In this document: positions 1 through 5,038 of the stretch, one piece after another
How positions within the stretch are numbered: the first letter of the stretch is position 1
Layout of the letters: every line of letters begins with the position of its first letter
Assembly: GCA_028679855.1 (NCBI GenBank)
Contig: JAJRAP010000029.1
Span: 1-10,548 of the forward strand
Direction of reading: 5' to 3'
DNA length: 10,548 bases
Source of the DNA: Candidatus Methanoperedens sp.
GTDB taxonomy: Archaea > Halobacteriota > Methanosarcinia > Methanosarcinales > Methanoperedenaceae
The notes under the pieces: model-generated
What the model was told of the DNA's origin: nothing
Database searches by the model: none
The model's input: only the letters and a program-made list of their open reading frames with translations
Made by a program: the position numbers and the translations under genes

Positions 1-106
1 CAGAAAGTTAAGTGGACTTAATAAAGAGACAAGGACTTTGATCGAAGTTTTCGGTATGGCAGATCATAAAATACTTCCAGAAGTCGATACCGAAAAGTTT
101 AAGTGA
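1..106 (+). CDS. 3' end of an unrecognised protein gene (partial)
   Basis: An open frame enters from the left edge (first whole codon at base 2) and ends at TGA 104-106, giving the last 34 residues. They run RKLSGLNKETRTLIEV and then FGMADHKILPEVDTEKFK. The balanced, mostly hydrophilic composition looks like real coding sequence and not a chance frame, but the piece is too short for me to assign a family. The gene points toward the minus-strand relic at 139-194, so the two converge. Confidence 0.45.
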   Translation, partial: RKLSGLNKETRTLIEVFGMADHKILPEVDTEKFK

Positions 107-138
107 TGCAAAACTCACGTACTACGCATTGTTCCCAC

Positions 139-194
139 CTGAAACAAAAATAGTTGCCCTTTTCAATACCATAACCATCTTAATGCCCTGTGAT
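139..194 (-). pseudogene. Relic of the 5' end of an acylphosphatase-like gene
   Basis: Read on the minus strand this gives ITGH*DGYGIEKGNYFCF, matching the start of the gene at 2755-3228 (MTGYRKSYDIKKGNYFCF). The start codon is ATC instead of ATG and codon 5 is TAA, and the match stops after about 19 codons. Similarity continues upstream through about 272 (compare 3229-3302), so the 5' flank was copied along with the coding part. It is a dead fragment of the family found at 2755-4549. Confidence 0.7.
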
Positions 195-297
195 ATTAAA
201 TATATTTTGCGGTCAAAACATGCATGGGCACAATTGACGAATTAGAGTTCACTTATAGTCGAATTTCAGAGAATTGAAATTTGAAAGAATCCAAACT

Positions 298-322
298 GAA
301 GGTATTCTATCGATATACCTTC
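298..322 (-). terminator. Hairpin 27 bases downstream of the ATPase gene, possible terminator
   Basis: Perfect 8-bp inverted repeat GAAGGTAT...ATACCTTC with a 9-base loop. On the minus strand it lies just after the ATPase stop codon, but no clear T-run follows on that strand; the T-rich side lies on the + strand. A role in ending or processing the ATPase transcript is a guess. Confidence 0.3.
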
Positions 323-348
323 TTTCTCATATTTTTAAAGTTACCCTA

Positions 349-1635
349 TTACAATAGCCATTTCCAAAGAGGTAAATAAACCACTTTATTATTCCCTATG
401 CGCTCCTCCCCTTCCCTTTCCCAGGTGATCACAAGCAGGTCGCTGCATTTTAGTTCCATACTCGCCTTACGCAGAGCTTTTATTTCTCTCTCTTTCGTAT
501 CCGGATCTTCTATGTCATAGCATACCTGCAAAAGCTGTTTTATCTCAAGCTTTTCTTTGAGAAGAAAATCAACTTCTATACCGTTTTTATAATAGTATAT
601 CTCAAGACCAGGATACTCATTCTGGGCTCTTTTCAGCTCCAGGAAGACGATATTTTCCATCAACCTTCCAAAATTTTCAGAAAATCCGGAGATAAGGGAA
701 GTTATTAAACCTGTATCATTTATGAACACTTTAGGCAACGAAGCCTCAGTAATTTTGACGGAATAGGAAAACTTTTTCAGGAAAAATGCGAAAAACGAAT
801 CTTCAAGATAAGATGTATAATTATAGAGTGTTTTCTTGCTCACCTTTATCCCCTGCGATTTCAGGGTATTGAAAGTGCCATTGACAGAAGATTGCTTTGA
901 GAAGGAAGCAAGCATGGATTTTATGAGAAATTTTATAATAAAAATATTTTTTATATTATATCTTTCAATAATATCTCTGAAAAGCACAAGGTCAAGATAT
1001 TCCTTAAAAAACCTATCTGCGATCTGATTGTCAAACACTATGTCAGGAAAACCACCAAATTCCATATATTTCCGGAGATTATTTTTGATCTGATTCTCAT
1101 CTGATGTTGAAAGTGGCAGCTTGATCTTAATGTCATTAAAGACTAAAAATTCCTTGAACGATAACGGAAGAATAGAATACGTCAATGTCCTCCCTCGTAA
1201 CGAAGTTGCTATTTCTTTAGAGAGCAATTTTGAAGATGAACCTGAAATGAACAGGTAATGGTTTTTTGTTTCGTATAATCCCCTGACAGCTTTCTCCCAA
1301 TTTTCAATATTTTGAACCTCGTCCAGAAATATGTATTCGGGAATTTTGCCATAAAACTCCTCGTGAACGTTCACCGCATCAAGCATGTCTTTGAGACCAG
1401 CGCCTATCATTTCAGTATCTTCAAAATTGAGGTAAATGAAGTCTTCATCTTTTATTTTGAATTTATTAAGTATAAGGTCATAAAGGTAAAAGCTCTTTCC
1501 TGCTCTTCTTGGTCCTATTATAGGAATTACAAATTGTTTTGTTTTTTGGATTTCCAGGCTTCTGGATAAAACCTTAAGCCCTCTTATCTGCTCCTTTTTA
1601 TCAGTAAGGTATCTCAGAAGTGATCTTTTTTCCAT
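349..1635 (-). CDS. AAA-family ATPase with C-terminal DUF4143 domain
   Basis: 428 residues, the usual length for the large archaeal and bacterial family of AAA ATPases fused to DUF4143. Seen directly: Walker A GPRRAGKS at 41-48, Walker B YIFLDE at 101-106 followed by VQNIENW, a sensor-like ISGSSSKLL at 130-138, and a basic SLRGR at 145-149. The C-terminal part carries the family hallmark of a conserved Glu in GRLMENIVFLEL and then YYYKNGIEVDFLL, which resembles the core of PD-(D/E)XK nuclease folds. The cellular role of the family is not settled; members are often found in variable genome regions and some are suspected defence or toxin-linked proteins. The ATG at 1635 is supported by a TATA box about 26 bases upstream. 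It stands alone on the minus strand. I am confident of the family, not of the function. Confidence 0.92.
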   Translation of the reverse strand: MEKRSLLRYLTDKKEQIRGLKVLSRSLEIQKTKQFVIPIIGPRRAGKSFYLYDLILNKFKIKDEDFIYLNFEDTEMIGAGLKDMLDAVNVHEEFYGKIPEYIFLDEVQNIENWEKAVRGLYETKNHYLFISGSSSKLLSKEIATSLRGRTLTYSILPLSFKEFLVFNDIKIKLPLSTSDENQIKNNLRKYMEFGGFPDIVFDNQIADRFFKEYLDLVLFRDIIERYNIKNIFIIKFLIKSMLASFSKQSSVNGTFNTLKSQGIKVSKKTLYNYTSYLEDSFFAFFLKKFSYSVKITEASLPKVFINDTGLITSLISGFSENFGRLMENIVFLELKRAQNEYPGLEIYYYKNGIEVDFLLKEKLEIKQLLQVCYDIEDPDTKEREIKALRKASMELKCSDLLVITWEREGEERIGNNKVVYLPLWKWLL

Positions 1636-1654
1636 GTTATATTGATGGGGAAAC

Positions 1655-1666
1655 TAATTTAAAAAT
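1655..1666 (-). promoter_or_regulatory. TATA box for the AAA ATPase gene
   Basis: On the minus strand the sequence reads CATTTTTAAATT, centred near 1661, about 26 bases before the A of the start codon. That spacing places transcription start at or next to the ATG, so the mRNA is probably leaderless; no Shine-Dalgarno motif precedes the ATG. Confidence 0.5.
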
Positions 1667-1712
1667 GTTTCCCCCTGAAGGAAACTTAGAAGACTGAAAT
1701 GAACAAATACTT

Positions 1713-1738
1713 CTCGGGTTCAAATCCCGGCACCAGCG
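1713..1738 (+). other. Orphan tRNA 3' end (T-arm plus acceptor strand)
   Basis: The bases read CTCGGGTTCAAATCCCGG and then CACCAGCG. This has a canonical T-loop TTCAAAT (1719-1725) closed by a 5-bp T-stem (1714-1718 with 1726-1730, the outer pair T-G), then a 7-base acceptor strand and a discriminator base. Nothing upstream can form the D-arm or anticodon arm, and no matching 5' acceptor strand (GCTGGTG) is present. It differs from the tRNA-Lys in this window. tRNA 3' ends of this sort are typical attachment sites left by integrating elements. Confidence 0.55.
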
Positions 1739-1805
1739 CAGTGATCACCTGAGGCAGACACAAACTTGCCCTTGTTCATCCATCCTCGCAAATCTACGAA
1801 CGAAT

Positions 1806-1877
1806 CCCGCGCCGCCAGTCACCAAGCATTTCATGCCTGTAAATTTGCACTAACATTACTTAAATCTTCTCTCCAAG
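1806..1877. repeat. Interspersed repeat, copy 1 of 3
   Basis: Begins CCCGCGCCGCCAGTCACC, continues with AGCATTTCATGC and ends in TTACTTAAATCTTCTCTCC. It is the most diverged copy in the central hairpin (GCATTTCATGC). On the minus strand the end of the repeat gives ELGEKI-stop, resembling KLWEKS-stop at the end of the gene 2755-3228, so the repeat may include the last codons of that gene family. Confidence 0.75.
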
Positions 1878-2152
1878 CTCAAAGCCCTGCGCCAACCTCC
1901 ATATTTGAAAATTCGTGAAGCTTTGAACTTTTAATATTTGACAGATTTTTCAAAACGACCCGCAGCACTGGCAGACGGGTTTGCTTGGCATGTTTTGGGA
2001 ATAGTAGATATGAGGTTGCTTCGGTTAGCACCTCGTCGCCAGGAATTAATATTTACGATGTGATGATAGTTTGCACTTTTCGGTTTAATCAAAACGTTTG
2101 CCGTTTGCATCATAAAGATATATTTAAAAATATAATTATCTTATCTACAATC

Positions 2153-2192
2153 ATACCATAAAAAGTTATATTAATGGCGATCATAATGGTAT
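2153..2192 (+). promoter_or_regulatory. Inverted repeat and TATA box upstream of hicB (probable operator)
   Basis: Arms ATACCAT (2153-2159) and ATGGTAT (2186-2192) are exact reverse complements, with centres 33 bp apart, about three helical turns. Between them lies a TATA-like TTATATTA (2166-2173), which would start transcription near 2195-2199. A second AT-rich GTATATATG overlaps the right arm. Flanking a promoter with an inverted repeat fits autoregulation by the antitoxin, as is common for HicAB systems; this role is inferred. Confidence 0.4.
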
Positions 2193-2211
2193 ATATGCTA
2201 AGAGATGCAGT

Positions 2212-2499
2212 ATGATACCTGAATATATAAATGCAGCATTGGAAAAATCAAAATATGAAATAATTAGAGATGAAGAACCCTATTATGGGGAAGTACCGGG
2301 ATTGAAGGGGGTATGGGCCACAGGTAAAACACTGGAAGAATGCCGGAGAAATCTCGCAGAAACAATAGAGGGATGGCTAATTATTAGATTAAAAAGGGGC
2401 ATTCCCATCCCGCCAGTCGGTGATCAAAAATTCGAAGAACTAAAGGTGATGGGTTCTCTTGACAAAATTGATGCCAGTATCATGGAAACAGCTTGTTAA
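2212..2499 (+). CDS. hicB: HicB-family antitoxin
   Basis: 95 residues with the HicB core: YYGEVPGLKGVWATGKTLEE at 24-43, then a helix ECRRNLAETIEGWLIIRLKRG and the closing IPIPPV. This is the partial RNase H-like fold that binds and blocks HicA. Residues after about 70 are short and show no clear helix-turn-helix or ribbon-helix-helix, so DNA binding is not obvious from sequence. The ATG at 2212 follows a probable promoter and inverted repeat. Its 3' end overlaps the hicA start by 29 bases, so the two are translated together; antitoxin-first order is frequent in archaea and cyanobacteria. Family assignment is firm. Confidence 0.9.
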   Translation: MIPEYINAALEKSKYEIIRDEEPYYGEVPGLKGVWATGKTLEECRRNLAETIEGWLIIRLKRGIPIPPVGDQKFEELKVMGSLDKIDASIMETAC

Positions 2500-2680
2500 G
2501 AGATTGAAGGACTTCGGGTTTGAAGGGCCATTTTCTGGCGGAAAGCATCCCTATATGATTAAAAAAGAGCTTGTTTTGACGTTACCCAACCCTCATAAAA
2601 ATGAGATTAGTGTGGACTTATTATCTCGCGTACTGAAGCAGGCAGACATAAAAAGGGAAGATTGGTTGAAAAGACAATAA
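2471..2680 (+). CDS. hicA: HicA-family mRNA interferase toxin
   Basis: 69 residues from the ATG at 2471, beginning MPVSWKQLVKRLKDFGFE, the usual HicA/YcfA start; a TTG four codons earlier (2459) would add an untypical lead. The fold is a small dsRNA-binding-like domain that cuts mRNA. The conserved segment SGGKHPYMI at 22-30 carries the catalytic His (H26), and LTLPNPHKNEISVDLLSRVL gives the second strand and final helix. Full length, no lesion seen, so it is probably active. It partners HicB directly upstream. It ends 18 bases before repeat copy 2 and converges on the acylphosphatase-like gene 2755-3228. Confidence 0.9.
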   Translation: MPVSWKQLVKRLKDFGFEGPFSGGKHPYMIKKELVLTLPNPHKNEISVDLLSRVLKQADIKREDWLKRQ

Positions 2681-2698
2681 TGCGCATGAAAACAGTAA

Positions 2699-2768
2699 CT
2701 CCCGCGCCGCCAGTCAGCATGCATTTCATGCATGTGAAATTGAACTGACATTACTTAGCTCTTCTCCC
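2699..2768. repeat. Interspersed repeat, copy 2 of 3
   Basis: Starts CTCCCGCGCCGCCAGTCAG and contains the perfect hairpin CATGCAT-TTC-ATGCATG (2718-2734) inside outer arms GTCAG/CTGAC. The far end, TTACTTAGCTCTTCTCCC, contains the stop codon and last four codons of the minus-strand gene 2755-3228. It lies where transcripts from hicA and from that gene meet. Confidence 0.8.
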
Positions 2769-3228
2769 AGAGTTTTGTGGCTATTTCTTTGGTATCGGTT
2801 CTTATCGCATGTGTATCTTCTCTCATGGCAGGAATCAAGGAGGTGTTCTCTTCTATCCTGGGGATATGGGAGGTATGCTCGATGATTTTCTCTGTGTTAT
2901 CTTTTATTCCTCCAAGAACTCTAACCATCTTTTCCGCTTTGTTATCAAAAGAGATCATCACCTTGAGAAGGTCATCGAGCGTGGCTTTCTTCGGCACATC
3001 TTCCCCTCTTCTCCCAAAGTCCACAAATTCCCCAGCATAATCCCCATATTCTGTTTGTAAATCCTCTACCTTAGATAGAGATGGGGCTTTATTTTTTATT
3101 GAGTTAATCAATTCCTCAATTCCTTTTTCTTCGCCTTCGCATACGATTTGCACTCTGCCATCTGCACATTGCCAGAAACAAAAATAGTTGCCCTTTTTAA
3201 TGTCATAACTTTTTCTATATCCTGTCAT
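2755..3228 (-). CDS. Acylphosphatase-like protein, truncated domain, helical DT-repeat tail
   Basis: 157 residues. The first 50 align with the second half of an acylphosphatase domain (MTGYRK, then CADGRVQIVCEGEEKGIEEL); compare GEVQGVGYREE and LEDGRVEITAEGEDQ in the neighbour at 3343-3759. The first strand and the GxVQGV phosphate loop are missing, the Arg of GYR is kept (R5), and the catalytic Asn of WVRN is absent, so acylphosphatase activity is doubtful. Residues about 105-150 form a helical region with a recurring DT/NT-x-x-I pattern (IKDNTEKI, IEENTSLIP, REDTHAI, RTDTKEI). The protein stops at KLWEKS, while the relic at 3801-4016 continues for some 27 residues. No good TATA box sits at the right distance, and two related copies have ATC where this has ATG, so the gene may itself be a surviving fragment. 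Function unknown. Confidence 0.65.
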   Translation of the reverse strand: MTGYRKSYDIKKGNYFCFWQCADGRVQIVCEGEEKGIEELINSIKNKAPSLSKVEDLQTEYGDYAGEFVDFGRRGEDVPKKATLDDLLKVMISFDNKAEKMVRVLGGIKDNTEKIIEHTSHIPRIEENTSLIPAMREDTHAIRTDTKEIATKLWEKS

Positions 3229-3301
3229 ATTAAATATCTTTTGCTGTCAAAACACGAAATGGCTTCACTATTTGACGATTCAGGACTCACTTATTGTCGA
3301 A

Positions 3302-3376
3302 TTAAGAAAAGACTTTTGCTTCAATTTTAGAGAGGGTTATCTTCATCTGAGCGATTTCCTTGTATTCTCTCTTATT
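3302..3376 (-). pseudogene. Out-of-frame remnant of the native C-terminus of the gene 3343-3759
   Basis: In the frame two bases off the gene 3343-3759, the minus strand reads NKREYKEIAQMKITL then SKIEAKVFS-stop (TAA at 3302-3304). This matches the tail EIAQMKINLSKIEAKVFS of the relic at 3801-4016, one substitution in 18. The upstream gene therefore once ended here; its present stop at 3343 lies in another frame. Confidence 0.75.
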
Positions 3377-3759
3377 TCAGGAATATGCGCCGTATCCTGT
3401 CTCACATCCCTCAGAATTTCTTTCACTTCATGAATATCCACCGTTCCTCTTGACAAAGCTGACAGAATCTCCTTCTGCAAATCTTTATCTCTTACGACCT
3501 TAAATGATTTTAAGTCTCCCTTATAAATTTCCTCCTTTGCTTCTACCTCTTCCACAAAAATCGGATATCTTTTGATATTTATTTTCTCCAAAAATTCTTC
3601 GAAGCTTTGATCTTCCCCTTCAGCAGTTATTTCAACCCTCCCGTCCTCTAAATTTCTAACCCAGCCATAAATATTTAGCTCAAAGGCGATGCGTTTAATC
3701 TCTTCTCTATATCCCACGCCCTGAACTTCTCCGCTGATTAAAGCATATATGCGCTTCAT
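3343..3759 (-). CDS. Acylphosphatase with altered, shortened helical tail
   Basis: 138 residues. Residues 1-90 are a complete acylphosphatase domain: phosphate loop GEVQGVGYR at 10-18 with catalytic Arg18, and YGWVRNLEDGRVEI with catalytic Asn36. Known acylphosphatases hydrolyse carboxyl-phosphate bonds in the cytosol; the natural substrate here is unknown. The tail EVKEILRDVRQDTAHIPEIREN begins the same DT-x-x-I helical pattern as the neighbours, then ends TRKSLR. That ending is a frameshift product: the following bases encode the family tail in another frame (3302-3376). A deletion joining REN to REYKEIAQ explains both. The ATG at 3759 has a TATA box about 27 bases upstream. The catalytic domain should still fold. 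Confidence 0.8.
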   Translation of the reverse strand: MKRIYALISGEVQGVGYREEIKRIAFELNIYGWVRNLEDGRVEITAEGEDQSFEEFLEKINIKRYPIFVEEVEAKEEIYKGDLKSFKVVRDKDLQKEILSALSRGTVDIHEVKEILRDVRQDTAHIPEIRENTRKSLR

Positions 3760-3782
3760 GAACTTAAATCAGGCTTCAAACC

Positions 3783-3790
3783 TTAAGTAT
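3783..3790 (-). promoter_or_regulatory. TATA box for the acylphosphatase gene 3343-3759
   Basis: Minus-strand ATACTTAA centred near 3786, about 27 bases before the start codon, in line with a leaderless transcript. It lies just beyond the stop codon of the relic at 3801-4016. Confidence 0.4.
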
Positions 3791-3800
3791 TTTTGCACAC

Positions 3801-4016
3801 TTAAGAAAAGACTTTCGCTTCTATTTTAGAGAGGTTTATCTTCATCTGAGCGATTTCTTTACTCAGCTCTTCATACTTTTCCCAGAGCTTTGCGGCTATT
3901 TCTTTAGTGTCGGTTCTTATAGCGGCTGTATCCTATTTCATGGCTTGGATGTAGCGGGTATTCTCTTTCAAGAATGTTTTTAATGTCATAACTTTTTCTA
4001 TATCCTGTGATAATAT
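3801..4016 (-). pseudogene. Acylphosphatase-family relic with internal deletion
   Basis: The upstream end reads TGYRKSYDIK in one frame, like the start of the gene 2755-3228 but with ATC in place of the start ATG. It then jumps directly into the tail: KENTRYIQAMK, a TAG where the family has Glu, DTAAIRTDTKEIAAKLWEKY, and EELSKEIAQMKINLSKIEAK ending VFS-stop at 3801-3803. Nearly all of the acylphosphatase domain is gone, and head and tail are in different frames, so this is dead. It is valuable as the only copy with the full tail, which shows what the two genes downstream have lost. It begins some 9 bases after the stop of the gene 4025-4549. Confidence 0.8.
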
Positions 4017-4024
4017 GATGTGCG

Positions 4025-4549
4025 TTATCTCTCAGCGAGTTTTTCAAGGATTTTCTCAAGGTGCTGGTTGTATTCATCCATGCGCTTGTTATGCTCTTTT
4101 TGTTCTGTTATATACAAATCAAAGTTTGTATTCAAGGTGTCGATTCCCTTTTTGACATCAGGAAGCACAGAAGCATCATGTTTAATTTCTTTAAGATAAT
4201 CATTACCGATTCCTAACTTTCGATCAATATCATACATCTCGTCTGTTGAAAGCTTAACAAATCTCACAGGAAGATCAAAATCTCCAGCTATTTCTCTCTG
4301 CTGTAGACTTTCTATTTCCACTCCTGCAATATCTTTACTGGATTTTATCTCGCTTAAAAAATTATTTACAGTTTCCTTCACGCCTTCTAAAACCATTCTA
4401 ACAGAACCGTCTATATCATTGAAGATATATCCTTTTATTTTTACCATATTTGCAAGGGCAATCACATAATCACGAAATCCTATATCCTGCACCCTACCTT
4501 TGACCACGATATTATATCTTCTGATTTGAGTCTGCATGGAGGAAACCAT
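4025..4549 (-). CDS. Acylphosphatase-like protein with C-terminal coiled coil
   Basis: 174 residues from the ATG at 4549; a TTG at 4561 and an ATG at 4537 are alternatives, and no Shine-Dalgarno motif decides. The N-terminal domain is acylphosphatase-like: KGRVQDIGFRDYV holds the catalytic Arg, and KGYIFNDIDGSVRMVLEG holds the catalytic Asn, so both key residues remain although the loop reads VQDIG instead of VQGVG. After about residue 95 comes a linker (FVKLSTDEMYDIDRKLGIGN) and then a helical, highly charged tail (LKEIKHDASVLPDVKKGIDT ... ITEQKEHNKRMDEYNQHLEK). The tail keeps the SVLPDVKKG spacing seen as HIPRIEEN in the relatives. It is the first and most complete gene of the minus-strand family array. 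Enzyme class is well supported; the role of the tail is unknown. Confidence 0.82.
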   Translation of the reverse strand: MVSSMQTQIRRYNIVVKGRVQDIGFRDYVIALANMVKIKGYIFNDIDGSVRMVLEGVKETVNNFLSEIKSSKDIAGVEIESLQQREIAGDFDLPVRFVKLSTDEMYDIDRKLGIGNDYLKEIKHDASVLPDVKKGIDTLNTNFDLYITEQKEHNKRMDEYNQHLEKILEKLAER

Positions 4550-4561
4550 ATATTTAATCAA

Positions 4562-4898
4562 TATTAACTCTATCGGAACGAACTAAAATGGGGATTAGTC
4601 GCTCAGAGAATTAAAGAAGCGATAGTGATAAAATTACAGCGGTACGCGATCGAACTCTTAGAACCATTCTTCTCCAGCGCCGCTTGTTTGCGCATTCGTG
4701 AAGTTCCTGCTATACACAGCGACTTGAATAAATATGCATAATCATCTGATGTGGCGTATTTATGCGTAATTACTTACGACGCTATGTGTTGTAGTTAGGC
4801 TTACAAGCATCTGGTAATCGCTCAGGGCGTCGCCTGAGTTGCTGATTTTTATATCCTTATAATACTGCCAGCTTCCGCCGCCTTAGTTGGAGAGAGCG
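4562..4898. other. Gene-poor stretch upstream of the acylphosphatase array
   Basis: No gene that I can support. It holds an imperfect long palindrome (4714-4789) and a short hairpin CTCAGG-GCGTCG-CCTGAG at 4821-4838 followed by T5 (4846-4850). A + strand open frame of 57 codons (4568-4741) contains KWGLVAQRIKEAIVIKLQRY but has no good start and no family I know, so it may be a gene fragment. Confidence 0.45.
4714..4789. repeat. Imperfect 76-bp palindrome
   Basis: Outer arms ACACAGCG (4714-4721) and CGCTATGTGT (4780-4789) pair except for a two-base bulge. Inner arms ATAAATATGC (4728-4737) and GCGTATTTAT (4754-4763) pair over ten positions with one G-T wobble. The stem could form in DNA or RNA. 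No neighbouring gene explains it; it may be the remnant of a small non-coding mobile element. Confidence 0.4.
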
Positions 4899-4970
4899 CC
4901 CACGCCGCCGGTCACCATGCATTTCATGCATGTAAAATTGCACTGACATTACTTAAATCTTCTCTCTCCA
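4899..4970. repeat. Interspersed repeat, copy 3 of 3
   Basis: Begins CCCACGCCGCCGGTCACC, holds the perfect hairpin CATGCAT-TTC-ATGCATG, and ends TTACTTAAATCTTCTCTC. On the minus strand its end gives NWREKI-stop, again resembling the KLWEKS ending of the gene 2755-3228. It marks the boundary between the accessory left half and the gatE operon. Confidence 0.8.
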
Positions 4971-4984
4971 GTTCATTATCCTCA

Positions 4985-5037
4985 AAAAGCGAGACTTTTT
5001 ATTATCTTCTGGTTTGAGAAACCACAAGATAAGTCTC
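4985..5037 (-). terminator. Hairpin plus T5 terminator of the gatE-hydrolase operon
   Basis: It begins one base after the stop codon of the hydrolase gene. Arms GAGACTTATCTTGTGGTTT (minus strand, 5037-5019) and AAACCAGAAGAT ... AAGTCTC (5015-4991) form a 7-bp outer and a 12-position inner stem with one mismatch, a short bulge and a GAG-sized loop. TTTTT follows at 4989-4985. Hairpin and T-run together make this the clearest transcript end in the window. Confidence 0.65.
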
Positions 5038-5038
5038 A

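Larger units (their letters stand above)
1636..2152. other. Gene-poor stretch between the ATPase and hicB
   Basis: No convincing gene. It holds the ATPase promoter, a tRNA 3'-end fragment (1713-1738), the palindrome GTGATCAC (1741-1748) and repeat copy 1 (1806-1877). A minus-strand open frame of 57 codons at 1879-2052 (contains GDEVLTEATSYLLFPKHAKQ) has no start codon near its upstream end and no family I recognise; it could be the tail of a decayed gene. A 60-codon ATG frame on the same strand (1931-2113) has odd composition and looks like chance. Confidence 0.5.

Noticed and set aside
1879..2113. Two minus-strand open frames upstream of hicB (1879-2052 and 1931-2113)
   Set aside because: The first has no start near its upstream end and the second has implausible composition; neither resembles a family I know.
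2459..2470. TTG start for hicA four codons upstream
   Set aside because: Family homology begins at MPVSWKQL (2471), and the extra codons are untypical.
2777..3330. Three + strand open frames opposite the acylphosphatase-like gene
   Set aside because: Antisense shadows of the gene 2755-3228 and its 5' flank; their sequence follows from the coding strand.
4568..4741. + strand open frame of 57 codons containing KWGLVAQRIKEAIVIKLQRY
   Set aside because: Locally protein-like, but it lacks a convincing start codon, promoter and known family, so it is mentioned only as a possible fragment.
1806..4970. CRISPR array suggested by three similar repeats
   Set aside because: The copies are about 0.9 and 2.2 kb apart with genes between them, unlike regular short spacers.
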